Made by a program: the position numbers and the translations under genes. Below are positions 45,301 to 54,403 of a stretch of 64,000 nucleotides of DNA, in pieces. The notes under the pieces are model-generated. The model did no database searches and had not been told where the DNA came from. It saw only the letters and a program-made list of their open reading frames with translations. Source of the stretch: Flavobacterium sp. ASV13 (lineage in GTDB: Bacteria > Bacteroidota > Bacteroidia > Flavobacteriales > Flavobacteriaceae); the NCBI RefSeq assembly GCF_000745775.1, contig NZ_JQJY01000010.1, forward strand, positions 1 to 64,000, in the 5' to 3' direction. Position 1 is the first letter of the stretch. Every line of letters starts with the position of its first letter.

Positions 45301-47238
45301 CTATTGATTAATTGGAGTCAATGAAATTGCAAAGCCTCCTCTTCGCAGTAATTTTACCTCAATAGTACTGTCTTTATTTACTTCCAAAACTTGCGACATA
45401 AATGCTTTATCATGAATACCATCGGCAATAACAACGGCGCGGTATTTAATCCCGGCACTTAAAAAGTCAAGCTTGATTTTTTTAGTAATTTCCTCACGAT
45501 CAGATGCACTAATTCCTCCAAGATACCAAGTGTCTGCTTTTTTGCGTGCTATTGTCACATCTTTGCCCGGGTAGCCATCTATTAATTTGGTAGTATCCCA
45601 AGTTGTGGGAACTTCTTTTAAGAAAGTTTTCGCCTCATCAGGCAATTCGTAATATCCTTCCGGCCTGTCTGCCAAATGTTGCAAAGGAGATTCAAAAAGC
45701 ACAGAAAGAGCCAGTTCATGTCCATAAGAAGTATGATGTGGGAATTGAGAATTCGTAAAAGTAACTGGAGTGTAATCCATTGCTCCAACAACATTTCTTG
45801 TAAAAGGCAAAATGGTATTATGTTCTGGCGCTGTGGTTGAAAATTCAGGTCCGTTATTGTACCATTCTGCCCCACGTACAGCTTCATAAGTCATTAAATT
45901 TGGATAAGTTCGCGACCAGCCGCGTGGCACAATACAGCCATGAAAATAAACCATCATTTCAAATTGAGCTGCGTCTTCCAAAATATCCAAATAATAGTTG
46001 ATCATGTCCTGTTTTTCACTTTCAAAAAAATCAACTTTTACTCCGGCTACACCTAATTTTTTAAGTTTTGTAAATTCTTCAACTCTATTTTTATGCGTCA
46101 GCATTCTATCTTTTGGAGTCGAAGGCACCCATGTATGATCGCCTCCTGAGTTATACCACATCAATGGTTTTATACCTTTTGAATGGATATATTTTAAAGC
46201 ATCTTCTAGATTTCCGCCGTTTGCCATAGCATCCCATTCCCAGTCCAAAAGTGTATAAGGCCAATTCATATTTACGGCTAAATCAGTAAACTCGCATACA
46301 ATTTTATAATCTTTAGTTCCATGATTACTAGACCAGTAATTCCATGAAACTTTTCCTGGCTTGATCCATTCTGTTGTTTTAAAAGCAGTTGGAGCTGAAA
46401 CATCTTCTACTAAAGTACTTTCGACAATATCGGCTAAACTACCTACAGCAATCACTCTCCATGGTGACTTCCACGGAAGTGCAGTTTTTGGTTTTGATTC
46501 GCCAGTACCTCTTGCATCTTGTTGATCGGGAAATGTAAGTTTGTAAATATTCATGTCTTTGGTATTGCTTAATTTTGTCCCGCAATAACTGCGGTTTAAA
46601 TCCGCTTCATGTAATAGAAACCAGCATGATTTATCCGAAGAATTAAATAATGCCGGATAACACCATTCTTGCTGAAGTATTTTATCATCACTGCTCGAAG
46701 CATATAATCCTTCATTGGCTGGATTCCATTTCTCTAACCATCGCTTACTTTCTTTTGGTATTTGATAAGCCGTTAATTCATCATTAATTATGTAATTGCC
46801 TGTTTTTTCTGGAAATTCATATCGAAAGGTAATACCATCATTATAGGCTCTAATAATAAGATTCAGCTTAGCTTTACTGGGATTTTCAAAGGAAACAACT
46901 ATTTCATTGGCTTCATTTTCACGTAGTGACTTCTTTCCAAAAGGGAGTTCATAATGCTCTTTGATGTCTTTTTGCTTTGATACTTTTAAAAACCGAAGTT
47001 CTTTTGAAAAATCCTGATCGCTTCTTGAAAGACCTAAATCTATTTTTGGAATTATACTTACTGTATGAGCATCGGTTTTATAAGACACTTCTAAATACCA
47101 TTCCCCTTTAGCATTTGCGTCAACAGCCTGCAACGCCACCATGATTTTTTTATTTGGTGACTGTAGAAGTATATTTTGCGACCAACCCGGAGAAAAGATT
47201 ATGAAAGCGAAAAGCAGTACAATAATTTTTATTTTCAT
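45301..47238 (-). CDS. Glycoside hydrolase family 97 (alpha-glycosidase)
   Basis: A 645-residue exported GH97 enzyme; signal peptide ends SPGWSQ. N-terminal beta-sandwich (about 22-270), a (beta/alpha)8 barrel (about 280-545; WNYWSSNHGTKDY, LLDWEWDAM, LMWYNSGG) and a C-terminal beta domain. The strand GVAGVKVDFFESEKQDM carries an aspartate placed like the nucleophile of the retaining alpha-galactosidase branch, which suggests retention. A GH97 is unusual next to xylan enzymes, but alpha-linked galactose or glucose side chains could be its substrate. It is the first gene of the minus-strand hydrolase series, and the operator-like palindrome lies about 390 bases upstream. Confidence 0.9.
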   Translation of the reverse strand: MKIKIIVLLFAFIIFSPGWSQNILLQSPNKKIMVALQAVDANAKGEWYLEVSYKTDAHTVSIIPKIDLGLSRSDQDFSKELRFLKVSKQKDIKEHYELPFGKKSLRENEANEIVVSFENPSKAKLNLIIRAYNDGITFRYEFPEKTGNYIINDELTAYQIPKESKRWLEKWNPANEGLYASSSDDKILQQEWCYPALFNSSDKSCWFLLHEADLNRSYCGTKLSNTKDMNIYKLTFPDQQDARGTGESKPKTALPWKSPWRVIAVGSLADIVESTLVEDVSAPTAFKTTEWIKPGKVSWNYWSSNHGTKDYKIVCEFTDLAVNMNWPYTLLDWEWDAMANGGNLEDALKYIHSKGIKPLMWYNSGGDHTWVPSTPKDRMLTHKNRVEEFTKLKKLGVAGVKVDFFESEKQDMINYYLDILEDAAQFEMMVYFHGCIVPRGWSRTYPNLMTYEAVRGAEWYNNGPEFSTTAPEHNTILPFTRNVVGAMDYTPVTFTNSQFPHHTSYGHELALSVLFESPLQHLADRPEGYYELPDEAKTFLKEVPTTWDTTKLIDGYPGKDVTIARKKADTWYLGGISASDREEITKKIKLDFLSAGIKYRAVVIADGIHDKAFMSQVLEVNKDSTIEVKLLRRGGFAISLTPINQ

Positions 47239-47312
47239 GATTTTAAATAATTCTGTTATTATTATTTCATCGATTAATCACGTTATAAATAGTCTGATTA
47301 TTAAAGAATGAA

Positions 47313-47342
47313 AAAGCCGAAAGGGATTAAGCTTCCGGCTTT
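47313..47342 (-). terminator. Terminator-like hairpin inside the GH97 leader
   Basis: On the minus strand, AAAGCCG pairs with CGGCTTT (arms 47336-47342 and 47313-47319) with further partial pairing inside, followed by a short T-run (TTTTT overlapping the arm). It lies between the inferred promoter at 47601 and the ATG at 47238, so it could attenuate transcription or protect mRNA. It could also end transcription arriving from the DUF255 gene. Confidence 0.5.
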
Positions 47343-47600
47343 ACGATTTAAAAACTAACAGGCGCTTAGTTATAAACAAATTCTGTAAAATAACACTTAT
47401 AACTCCACAACCAACTTTTAAACCATTTTTTATGTTTCAATATTTAACTGGCTCACAGTAAAATATTTATAACTTTAATTATAAACTGAACTTAGTTTTC
47501 TCATTCAATGTATTGCTATCCAATATTTATAACATGCGACGATTTATTCGCTTTAAAACTGAAGATAATATTTGGTGTTTCTGAATAAGTGTATTTATTA

Positions 47601-47629
47601 CAAATATAAAAAATTTATTCGATACACAA
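47601..47629 (-). promoter_or_regulatory. Promoter of the GH97-led hydrolase series
   Basis: The minus strand has TTG (47627-47629), an 18-base spacer and TATATTTG (47601-47608), a good match to the Bacteroidota TTG-N19-TAnnTTTG pattern. The -33 TTG lies within the palindrome at 47624-47639. Confidence 0.6.
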
Positions 47630-47639
47630 CCGGTTGTGT
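47624..47639. promoter_or_regulatory. LacI-type operator candidate
   Basis: ACACAACCGGTTGTGT is a perfect 16-bp palindrome with a CCGG centre, the form typical of LacI/GalR-family operators. It covers the -33 box of the promoter at 47601-47629, so a bound repressor would block RNA polymerase. No LacI-type gene is in the window, and no second copy was noticed. Confidence 0.6.
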
Positions 47640-47858
47640 GATAAAAAATATTAATTTTTGATAAAAAAATTAGCTTAAAAAAACAATGTCTATCTTTTTT
47701 ATAGTAAAAAAATAAAATATCTGTATTTTATCTTTGGCTTTGATAAAAAAAATTACAGATTTACAAACCTTATTAAATATTCTTTGAACAAGTCGTAAAA
47801 AGAAATCAAAAGTATTTTTCTAGTAAAACCCTATTAATCAGAAACATTTAAATATTAT

Positions 47859-49976
47859 TTACTGAATATTGCTATTGATTTTACTAACCGCCGTTACAAC
47901 ATCTACTTCAGGTTTTTTACAGGCTTTGTTTACGCATATATAAATATAAGTTTCATTTTCATCAAAACGATTTTCTAATAAAGGAAGCCTACTCTCTTTT
48001 GTGGATCCGGCAATCAAAATATTAGGCAAATAATAACTTTGAAGTTGATTCGTTTTGACCATGGCATCTCTTCCTGAGATGGCAACTTCAAAATAATTAT
48101 CAGTATAATTTAGCATTAAATCCAGCCAATAATAATATTCCATAGGAGATTCCAAAACATTCGTTTTTATATTATTCAGCATACGTTGTGCCATTTTTGA
48201 ATAAGTATCGTTAGAATAATAATGTCCTAATAAAAATAAATTATGCGCAAAAATTGAGTTAGAACTCGGAATAACATTGTCCACAACTTCCATTTTTCTT
48301 GCAATTAAATCTGCAGAAGTTTGTGATGTAAAATAAAATAGACTTGATTTATTATCCTGAAAATGTTTCATAGCATAATCTGTCAATTGTTTGGATTTGT
48401 TCAACCACTTCTCGTCAAGTGTAATTTGATACAGCGAAATAAAAGCATCGACAACTGTAGCATAATCCTCTGAAAAACCAGAAATACTGCTTTTTCCCTC
48501 CTTATAACTGTGATTCAAACTTCCATCTTTTTGCAATTGATTCTCTACAATAAAGTTGGCATTCTTTAAAGCGATTTCTTTATAATGTGGATTCTTAAAT
48601 GCTCGATATGCAGACATATAACCTTTTATCATTAAAGCATTCCATGAAGTCAATGTCTTATTGTCTACATGCGGTCGGGCTCTCTTGTTTCTTTCTATTA
48701 AAAGCACTTGCTTCCAATTTTTAATTTTTGAATCCAATTGAGCTGAAGTCAATTTGTTTTTGGCAGCAAAATCTTTATCGGATTGATTTTTAAACAAGAC
48801 ATATTTTTGGTTTTCCCATAAACCGTGTTCATTAATATTATAATATTCCTGGAAAAGCGGATAATCTGATTGTAATAAAAACTGCAATTCTTTTTTATCC
48901 CAAACATAATAAGCGCCTTCTTCTAGTTTTTTTTCCTTGTTTTTGCTATCAGCATCTATCGAAGAATAAAACGCTCCGTTCACAGCCATGAGTTCTTTTT
49001 CTACAAAATTCAGTGTTTCGTAAACTGTTTTTTTATAAAGTTCATTTTTTGAAACCAGATAAGCATCCGAATATAAACTGACCAATTGCGCATTATCGTA
49101 CAGCATTTTTTCAAAATGAGGAATGTGCCATTTTGCATCTACAGCATATCTCGAAAATCCTCCTCCAATAGCATCATACATTCCGCCATCAGCCATTTTT
49201 GTAAGTGTATTGTCAACAAAATTCTGAATTGTTTTATCCTTATTCTGAACACTGTAACGAAGCAAAAATTGCAAAGAAGCCGGCATTGGAAATTTGGTTT
49301 GACCAACTAAACCTCCATCTTTATAATCTAAATGTTCTTTCCATAATTTTACAGCCGACGAAATTTCAGTTTTATTAAAATTTGCATCTTTATTATTGAC
49401 AGCAATCAATTGAGATTCTTGAATTCCTTTTACTAATTTATCTGCATATTCACTCGCCTTATTTGGATCTTTCTTATATAAATCAGAAATCTCGGTTAAA
49501 GCTTTTGTCCATTGTTCTTTTGTAAAATAAGTTCCGCCAAAAATAGGTCGGCCATCTGGAAGTGCAATACAATTTAACGGCCATCCGCCTTCGCCAGTCA
49601 TCAATTGTACGGCATTCATATAAATCTGATCAATGTCGGGACGCTCTTCTCTATCTACTTTTATGCTGATGAAATTGTCATTCATTAATTTGGCAACAGA
49701 ATCGTTTTCAAAACTTTCTTTTTCCATTACATGACACCAGTGACAAGAAGAATATCCTACTGAAATTATAATAAGTTTATTTTCTGCTTTTGCGAGATCT
49801 AAAGCTTCCTTATTCCACGCTTTCCAATTTACAGGATTATGCGCATGCTGCAAAAGATACGGGCTTGTTTCATTGATCAAATCATTTGTAAATTTATGAT
49901 ATTCTTTATCATCCTGTTTTTTATTGCAGCTTAAAAAAAAGCAGCAAACAAGTAGTAAACGGTGTAGAATGCGCAT
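47859..49976 (-). CDS. DUF255 / YyaL-type thioredoxin-domain lipoprotein
   Basis: A 705-residue protein with a lipobox (FFLSC, Cys 17), so probably membrane-anchored in the periplasm. The N-terminal thioredoxin-like domain (about 30-190) begins NETSPYLLQHAHNPVNWKAW and has the CHWC redox motif in SSCHWCHVME, followed by EGGWPLNCIALPDGRPIFGG (core GGWPL). The C-terminal two thirds form an (alpha/alpha)-barrel-like region (ALMIKGYMSAYRAF, HFEKMLYDNAQL), as in YyaL and human SSP411. The biochemical role is unclear. It is divergent from the sugar transporter at 50200 and may or may not belong to the hydrolase locus. Confidence 0.87.
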   Translation of the reverse strand: MRILHRLLLVCCFFLSCNKKQDDKEYHKFTNDLINETSPYLLQHAHNPVNWKAWNKEALDLAKAENKLIIISVGYSSCHWCHVMEKESFENDSVAKLMNDNFISIKVDREERPDIDQIYMNAVQLMTGEGGWPLNCIALPDGRPIFGGTYFTKEQWTKALTEISDLYKKDPNKASEYADKLVKGIQESQLIAVNNKDANFNKTEISSAVKLWKEHLDYKDGGLVGQTKFPMPASLQFLLRYSVQNKDKTIQNFVDNTLTKMADGGMYDAIGGGFSRYAVDAKWHIPHFEKMLYDNAQLVSLYSDAYLVSKNELYKKTVYETLNFVEKELMAVNGAFYSSIDADSKNKEKKLEEGAYYVWDKKELQFLLQSDYPLFQEYYNINEHGLWENQKYVLFKNQSDKDFAAKNKLTSAQLDSKIKNWKQVLLIERNKRARPHVDNKTLTSWNALMIKGYMSAYRAFKNPHYKEIALKNANFIVENQLQKDGSLNHSYKEGKSSISGFSEDYATVVDAFISLYQITLDEKWLNKSKQLTDYAMKHFQDNKSSLFYFTSQTSADLIARKMEVVDNVIPSSNSIFAHNLFLLGHYYSNDTYSKMAQRMLNNIKTNVLESPMEYYYWLDLMLNYTDNYFEVAISGRDAMVKTNQLQSYYLPNILIAGSTKESRLPLLENRFDENETYIYICVNKACKKPEVDVVTAVSKINSNIQ

Positions 49977-50199
49977 AAAAAATAAAATATAAAAGTGAGT
50001 ATAATGATTTGAATTTTAGAAGCTTTTAAAAACTTATGAAGCGAAAATAGCAATTTATATTTAAAAGATTTATCGAAACAAAAGAATGCTTCAAATGTTG
50101 TATTAAAGGCTTCAAAAGTGACAAACTTATTTCAAGTTTCAAGCTATTTTTACAGATAGCATTTTATTCAAATTATAAAGAAGGGAAATTTTTTGACAG

Positions 50200-51744
50200 A
50201 TGAGAAAACTCAGTACTATTTTAACTATAAACCAATTCACAGATAGAAACAAAAAACAATACATAAGTATTAGTAAAACATCTGAAAAACTTTCTGTAAT
50301 AGAAAAAATAGGATACGGTGTGGGGGATTTTGCGGCGAATTTGATTTTTCAAACATTGCTTACTTTTTTAGCTTTCTTTTACACCGATGTTTATAAGATT
50401 CCTGCCGGAACTGCAAGTATTATCATATTTATTGGCGGTTTTATTGGTGCATTTTTTAATATCATCATGGGTATTATTGCTGATCGTACTCAAAGTCATT
50501 GGGGAAAATTCAGGCCTTGGATTTTATGGACCGCATTGCCTTTTGGAATTGGTTCTGTTCTTACCTTTTTAACGCCAAATTTTTCTGAAACCGGTAAAAT
50601 TATCTATACATTACTGACTTATTTTTTCCTAGTACTGATTTACTCCGCCAACAATTTGCCTTATGTAGCCTTAAGTGGTGTTTTAACGGGTGATATGAAA
50701 GAAAGAAACAGCCTTTCTTCTTATCGTTTTGTCGCGGTATTGATTGCTCAATTTGTAATTCAGTCCCTTTTATTGCCATTAGTGTTGATATTTGGGCACG
50801 GCGATAAAGCGATTGGTTTTAAAAATACCATGATTTTATTTGCCATTATTGGCACAATTTGTCTGCTGATTACTTTTTTTACAACCAAAGAAAGAATCAT
50901 ACCATCAAAAAATCAGGAATCATCTGTGAAGCAGGATTTCTTGGATTTGTGCAAAAACGGACCTTGGATGATTATGGTTCTGGTTACAATTTTAGTATTT
51001 ATAACCCTTTCATTAAAAGGCGGAATGTATGTTTTTTACTTTAAATATTATCTGGATCCTACTGCTCAAACCGTTTTTCTGAATGATATTGGTTTTACTT
51101 CATTCATCGAAAAACTGAATATTCTTTTAATAAATATGGGATTTGTAAATTTTCAGTGGCCAACAGATGTTCCAACTTCAGCGTTTAGTCTTTTTAATGC
51201 GGGAGGAATTATTTTTATGATTATAGGCATTATTTTCTCAAAATCGCTAGCAGATTTATTTGGTAAGAGAAATATCTATATCGCTTTTATTTTTTTATCG
51301 GCAATTAGCTTGCTGCTTTTTAATTTTTACAGCAGAACTGCTATTAAAATGGTTTTTATTACACAATTAGTTCATGGCTTTCTTTACGGTATAACAATTC
51401 CTTTATTGTGGGCTATGATTGCTGATGTGGCTGATTATAGCGAATGGAAAAACAATCGAAGAGCAACTGCTACTGTTTTTTCGGCCATGTTATTGGGGCT
51501 GAAAATTGGAATCAGTATTGGTGGCGCATTAGGAGCCGCTTTTTTGTCTAAATATGGCTATGTTGCCGAAGAAGTCAATCAGGTTCCGGCAGCAGTAGAA
51601 GGAATTAAACTTTCTGTAAGCATTTATCCGGGCTTTATATTCATTATAAGTGCCGTTTTATTATGTTACTACGTAATTGATAAAAAAATGGAAATCCAGA
51701 TTGAAACCGATCTAAAAGAGAGAAGAGGAACGGAACTACAATAA
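50200..51744 (+). CDS. Sugar:cation symporter, MFS GPH family
   Basis: A 514-residue inner-membrane transporter with about twelve helices, of the glycoside-pentoside-hexuronide:cation symporter family (MelB/XynP type). The family start EKIGYGVGDFAANLIFQ (about 43-59) and the loop FFNIIMGIIADRTQSHWGKF with RPWILW (about 86-112) are present, and so is the DVADYSEWKNNRRATA motif (about 408-423). The first 40 residues precede the family core; no closer ATG is available. Position next to xylan enzymes suggests it imports xylose, xylooligosaccharides or related sugars. Substrate is inferred. Confidence 0.87.
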   Translation: MRKLSTILTINQFTDRNKKQYISISKTSEKLSVIEKIGYGVGDFAANLIFQTLLTFLAFFYTDVYKIPAGTASIIIFIGGFIGAFFNIIMGIIADRTQSHWGKFRPWILWTALPFGIGSVLTFLTPNFSETGKIIYTLLTYFFLVLIYSANNLPYVALSGVLTGDMKERNSLSSYRFVAVLIAQFVIQSLLLPLVLIFGHGDKAIGFKNTMILFAIIGTICLLITFFTTKERIIPSKNQESSVKQDFLDLCKNGPWMIMVLVTILVFITLSLKGGMYVFYFKYYLDPTAQTVFLNDIGFTSFIEKLNILLINMGFVNFQWPTDVPTSAFSLFNAGGIIFMIIGIIFSKSLADLFGKRNIYIAFIFLSAISLLLFNFYSRTAIKMVFITQLVHGFLYGITIPLLWAMIADVADYSEWKNNRRATATVFSAMLLGLKIGISIGGALGAAFLSKYGYVAEEVNQVPAAVEGIKLSVSIYPGFIFIISAVLLCYYVIDKKMEIQIETDLKERRGTELQ

Positions 51745-51807
51745 GTTTATAATTCACTATGGAGCATTCTATATCGCCTGGCCTTTATTTATCCGACTAA
51801 ATACAAA

Positions 51808-51839
51808 AAACCTGACACGTTTTGACACATGCCAGGTTT
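51808..51839. terminator. Bidirectional terminator hairpin
   Basis: Arms AAACCTG / CAGGTTT (51808-51814 and 51833-51839) around an 18-base loop, with A-run and T-run flanks, between the convergent symporter and haloperoxidase-like genes. Confidence 0.6.
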
Positions 51840-51889
51840 AAAATTAGAAACAATAATTTCTATTTTACGATCAATTATTTACTTTTCAA

Positions 51890-53452
51890 TTATTCAGCTC
51901 CGTCAGTCGTAGCTCTTGCAACAGCAAAACCAGCCACTTTTTTACCAAGTATTAATCCTTTTTCACAATCGCTTCTGTAATGAATAGCGCCATACATTCT
52001 TGAGTTTGATGCTTCCAATGCCATAGCTTCATATTCTGTTTTTTTAGCGGGAATAAAATGTGATAAAACTGTACAGGCAGCAGCACTAAAAGTAGAATGA
52101 CCCGAAACGTACGCTGGAAAATTAGGAACTCCTGTTGTGGTTTTAATCGAAGGATCCATTTGACATGGACGTGGATTGAAATAAGCATATTTTGCATCCC
52201 AGCAACTAATAGCAGCATCCATCATGGCAACATTTAACAAAGCTAAATTTCTTGCCCAACGAACTTCGCTATACGATTGCTGTACAAAAGTTTCAGAAGC
52301 AATGGCGTTCCAATGCCCCGGAGGTGTATAAGTATCTACTCCATCGGCCCAGAAACTTACAATTTCCAAATGTTCACGAGACTTGTCCTGACTGAAATTT
52401 TTAATCTCTGCTAATTCTTTGGCAAAAGCTTCGGATTTTGTGGATGGCGGTGCAGGCGGACGATTTGCCACAACATCTGCTTCTGTCATCAAAAATGATT
52501 TTACTTTTCCGAATAATGGCAACATTGGCGGTCTCGCTGGTATTTCTAATGATTTCCATGGAACTTCTCCTGTTGCTGCAGTTTGCGATTCTAATGCGGC
52601 CCAAATTGCCGGTGTACCAATAGCTGCTCCGGCTCCATCTGTTGAAGCTCGAGCTATAAATTTGGCAGCAACCTTTCTTCCTAAAATTATTCCGGCGTCA
52701 ACATCGGAACGAACATTGGCACCACTTATAATGCGGTATAATTTTTCTTCTTCTGCTTTTTCGTTTACATAAGCGATTTCAGTTGGAAATAATAATTTTA
52801 AAAGTTCAACAGTAACTCCCGTTACAACAGCATCTTCTGAAGGATAAGATGGCAGGGTGCTTTTAGGAACTAAAACCTGCAAACTTGGATCAACAGTGTA
52901 AGGTGCTGCTCTATTATAAAGTTTTTTGTAATGCCAGGCAGCAATGAGCGCATCATATTGCGCAGCACTTACATAAGCATAAGCTCTCGCAGCATAAGGA
53001 GGATTAGAAAATGGAAATTGAGGATAAGCAAATGGATTTGCTGCTGAAGGAGCTGGATAAGTTCCGTCTTCATTTTGATATGGCGGACGATTATGTCTCG
53101 CAACCAATGTTCTCAAAATTTCATTCCAACGCAGTACACTTCCTGCACTCCAGTATTCTATAATGCTTTTTTGTTCTTTGGTGATACTAACCTGAAAACT
53201 CTTAATTTCATTAATTTCCCTTGTATAGGCAGCTGAATTTGTCGCTACAGGTACATCTATTGAGAATTCATCAGGCGCAGTTAAAAGATATGTTTTCCAG
53301 CTGCCCGCATCTGCATCTGTGTTTTTAGGATTCAATTGTGGAAATTCCTCATTACGCTCTATAATATCATCATCGCAGGAATATAGTAGTCCTGCTGCAA
53401 AAACTAAAAGAACCAGACTTTTTAAGACTATTTTTTGAATACTATTTTTCAT
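51890..53452 (-). CDS. Vanadium haloperoxidase / PAP2-like lipoprotein (copy 2)
   Basis: A 520-residue lipoprotein (lipobox GLLYSC, Cys 26). The C-terminal PAP2 core holds the complete vanadate/phosphate pocket: KYAYFNPRP (K-x6-RP), YVSGHST (SGH) and SRMYGAIHYRSD (SR-x5-H-x3-D). This fits vanadium-dependent haloperoxidases and the related acid phosphatases; sequence alone does not separate the two activities. The N-terminal half has helical haloperoxidase-like segments (QKSIIEYWSAG, RAYAYVSAAQYDALIAAW). It is the last gene of the minus-strand series and starts 1 base after the stop of the barrel gene. A second, distinct copy lies at 60684. Confidence 0.85.
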   Translation of the reverse strand: MKNSIQKIVLKSLVLLVFAAGLLYSCDDDIIERNEEFPQLNPKNTDADAGSWKTYLLTAPDEFSIDVPVATNSAAYTREINEIKSFQVSITKEQKSIIEYWSAGSVLRWNEILRTLVARHNRPPYQNEDGTYPAPSAANPFAYPQFPFSNPPYAARAYAYVSAAQYDALIAAWHYKKLYNRAAPYTVDPSLQVLVPKSTLPSYPSEDAVVTGVTVELLKLLFPTEIAYVNEKAEEEKLYRIISGANVRSDVDAGIILGRKVAAKFIARASTDGAGAAIGTPAIWAALESQTAATGEVPWKSLEIPARPPMLPLFGKVKSFLMTEADVVANRPPAPPSTKSEAFAKELAEIKNFSQDKSREHLEIVSFWADGVDTYTPPGHWNAIASETFVQQSYSEVRWARNLALLNVAMMDAAISCWDAKYAYFNPRPCQMDPSIKTTTGVPNFPAYVSGHSTFSAAACTVLSHFIPAKKTEYEAMALEASNSRMYGAIHYRSDCEKGLILGKKVAGFAVARATTDGAE

Positions 53453-53453
53453 C

Positions 53454-54365
53454 TTATTTGCTTTTTTTATTAAAATTAATCAGATAGAAAATGCCTCCGT
53501 AGAATGAAGTTGCTTCGCCAACATTTCTGCCTTCTGTCACTACGTTATAGCCGCCTACAATTGCTAATTCAGGTTGTTTTATAACCGTGTATTTTCCATT
53601 TAAACCTAATTTGAAAGCATTCATCGTATTGCTTGGAAAAGGCATGTTGTTTTTTGTAATATCAAAACCTCCCGATTGTGTAACCGAATTATCGAGAACA
53701 GCTTCTGCAATTAATCTTGAAGAACGGTATCCTAATCTTAAATTGACATTTATAACATCGGGCATATTTACTTCATTGGTATAATGAATTTCATCGTCCA
53801 AATAAGAATTTCGATCAATTGTGATGTTCCCTCTTTTAAGATAAGCCGCAGAAAAAGTGGTGAAAAAATGCTGATACTGCACATCTCCCATTAATCTAAA
53901 TGTTCCAGTATTGCTGCGCATCCCGATGCTTAGTGGCAAATAATCAGCCACATAATCTGAGGTAGGAAGTGAATAACTTGCTAAAGCCAATACAGAATAA
54001 GTAACTGAACCAATTTTCTTTTTCATTGGCATGTATTTCAAAGTCATTGTTAAATCCTGCATTCCTTTTTGACCTTTCATCGTTCCTGCTGTAGCCTTGG
54101 TTTCAACATAAGGAAGGCTGACAAGAAAATTCAGCTTGTCTAATATTCCATAATCTCCCATAAAAGCAGGGCCTTGAGCAGATACCGTTCCAAGATTACG
54201 ATTTTCTCTTTTAAAAGTTCCTTCCCAGTATTTGTCCCAACTGCTATATTGATAGACCGCCCCAAAACAAAAATTATTTTTATTCATCATAAGCGCGTCA
54301 ATATCGGTTTGTGCATTCATCATAAGGGGAATTATGAAGAGAAAACACAAGTATATTTTTTTCAT
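53454..54365 (-). CDS. Outer-membrane beta-barrel (transporter-like)
   Basis: A 303-residue protein with a signal peptide (ending MMNAQ) and regular amphipathic strands through to the C-terminal GGIFYLINF. FCFGAVYQYSSWDKYWEG, LNFLVSLPYVETKATAG and TYSVLALASYSLPTSDY resemble the MetA-pathway/phenol-degradation type barrel transporters. Likely a porin or substrate channel in the outer membrane. It sits between the DoxX-like gene (38 bases) and the haloperoxidase-like lipoprotein (1 base), so its substrate is probably that of the neighbouring enzymes. Family call tentative. Confidence 0.72.
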   Translation of the reverse strand: MKKIYLCFLFIIPLMMNAQTDIDALMMNKNNFCFGAVYQYSSWDKYWEGTFKRENRNLGTVSAQGPAFMGDYGILDKLNFLVSLPYVETKATAGTMKGQKGMQDLTMTLKYMPMKKKIGSVTYSVLALASYSLPTSDYVADYLPLSIGMRSNTGTFRLMGDVQYQHFFTTFSAAYLKRGNITIDRNSYLDDEIHYTNEVNMPDVINVNLRLGYRSSRLIAEAVLDNSVTQSGGFDITKNNMPFPSNTMNAFKLGLNGKYTVIKQPELAIVGGYNVVTEGRNVGEATSFYGGIFYLINFNKKSK

Positions 54366-54403
54366 TTTTAATTCGTTTTTGTTGGTTAATAGTTTGTTTC
54401 TGT

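Larger units (their letters stand above)
47239..47858. other. Regulatory spacer upstream of the hydrolase series
   Basis: 620 bases with no gene. Contains a GC-containing hairpin (47313-47342), a minus-strand promoter (47601-47629) and a perfect palindrome (47624-47639). The implied leader before the GH97 start codon is about 350 bases, long enough to hold regulatory structure. Otherwise AT-rich and featureless. Confidence 0.6.

Noticed and set aside
52401..52772. 117-codon plus-strand frame and overlapping frames in the haloperoxidase-like gene
   Set aside because: Antisense or off-frame to a gene whose vanadate pocket is complete; composition is not protein-like.
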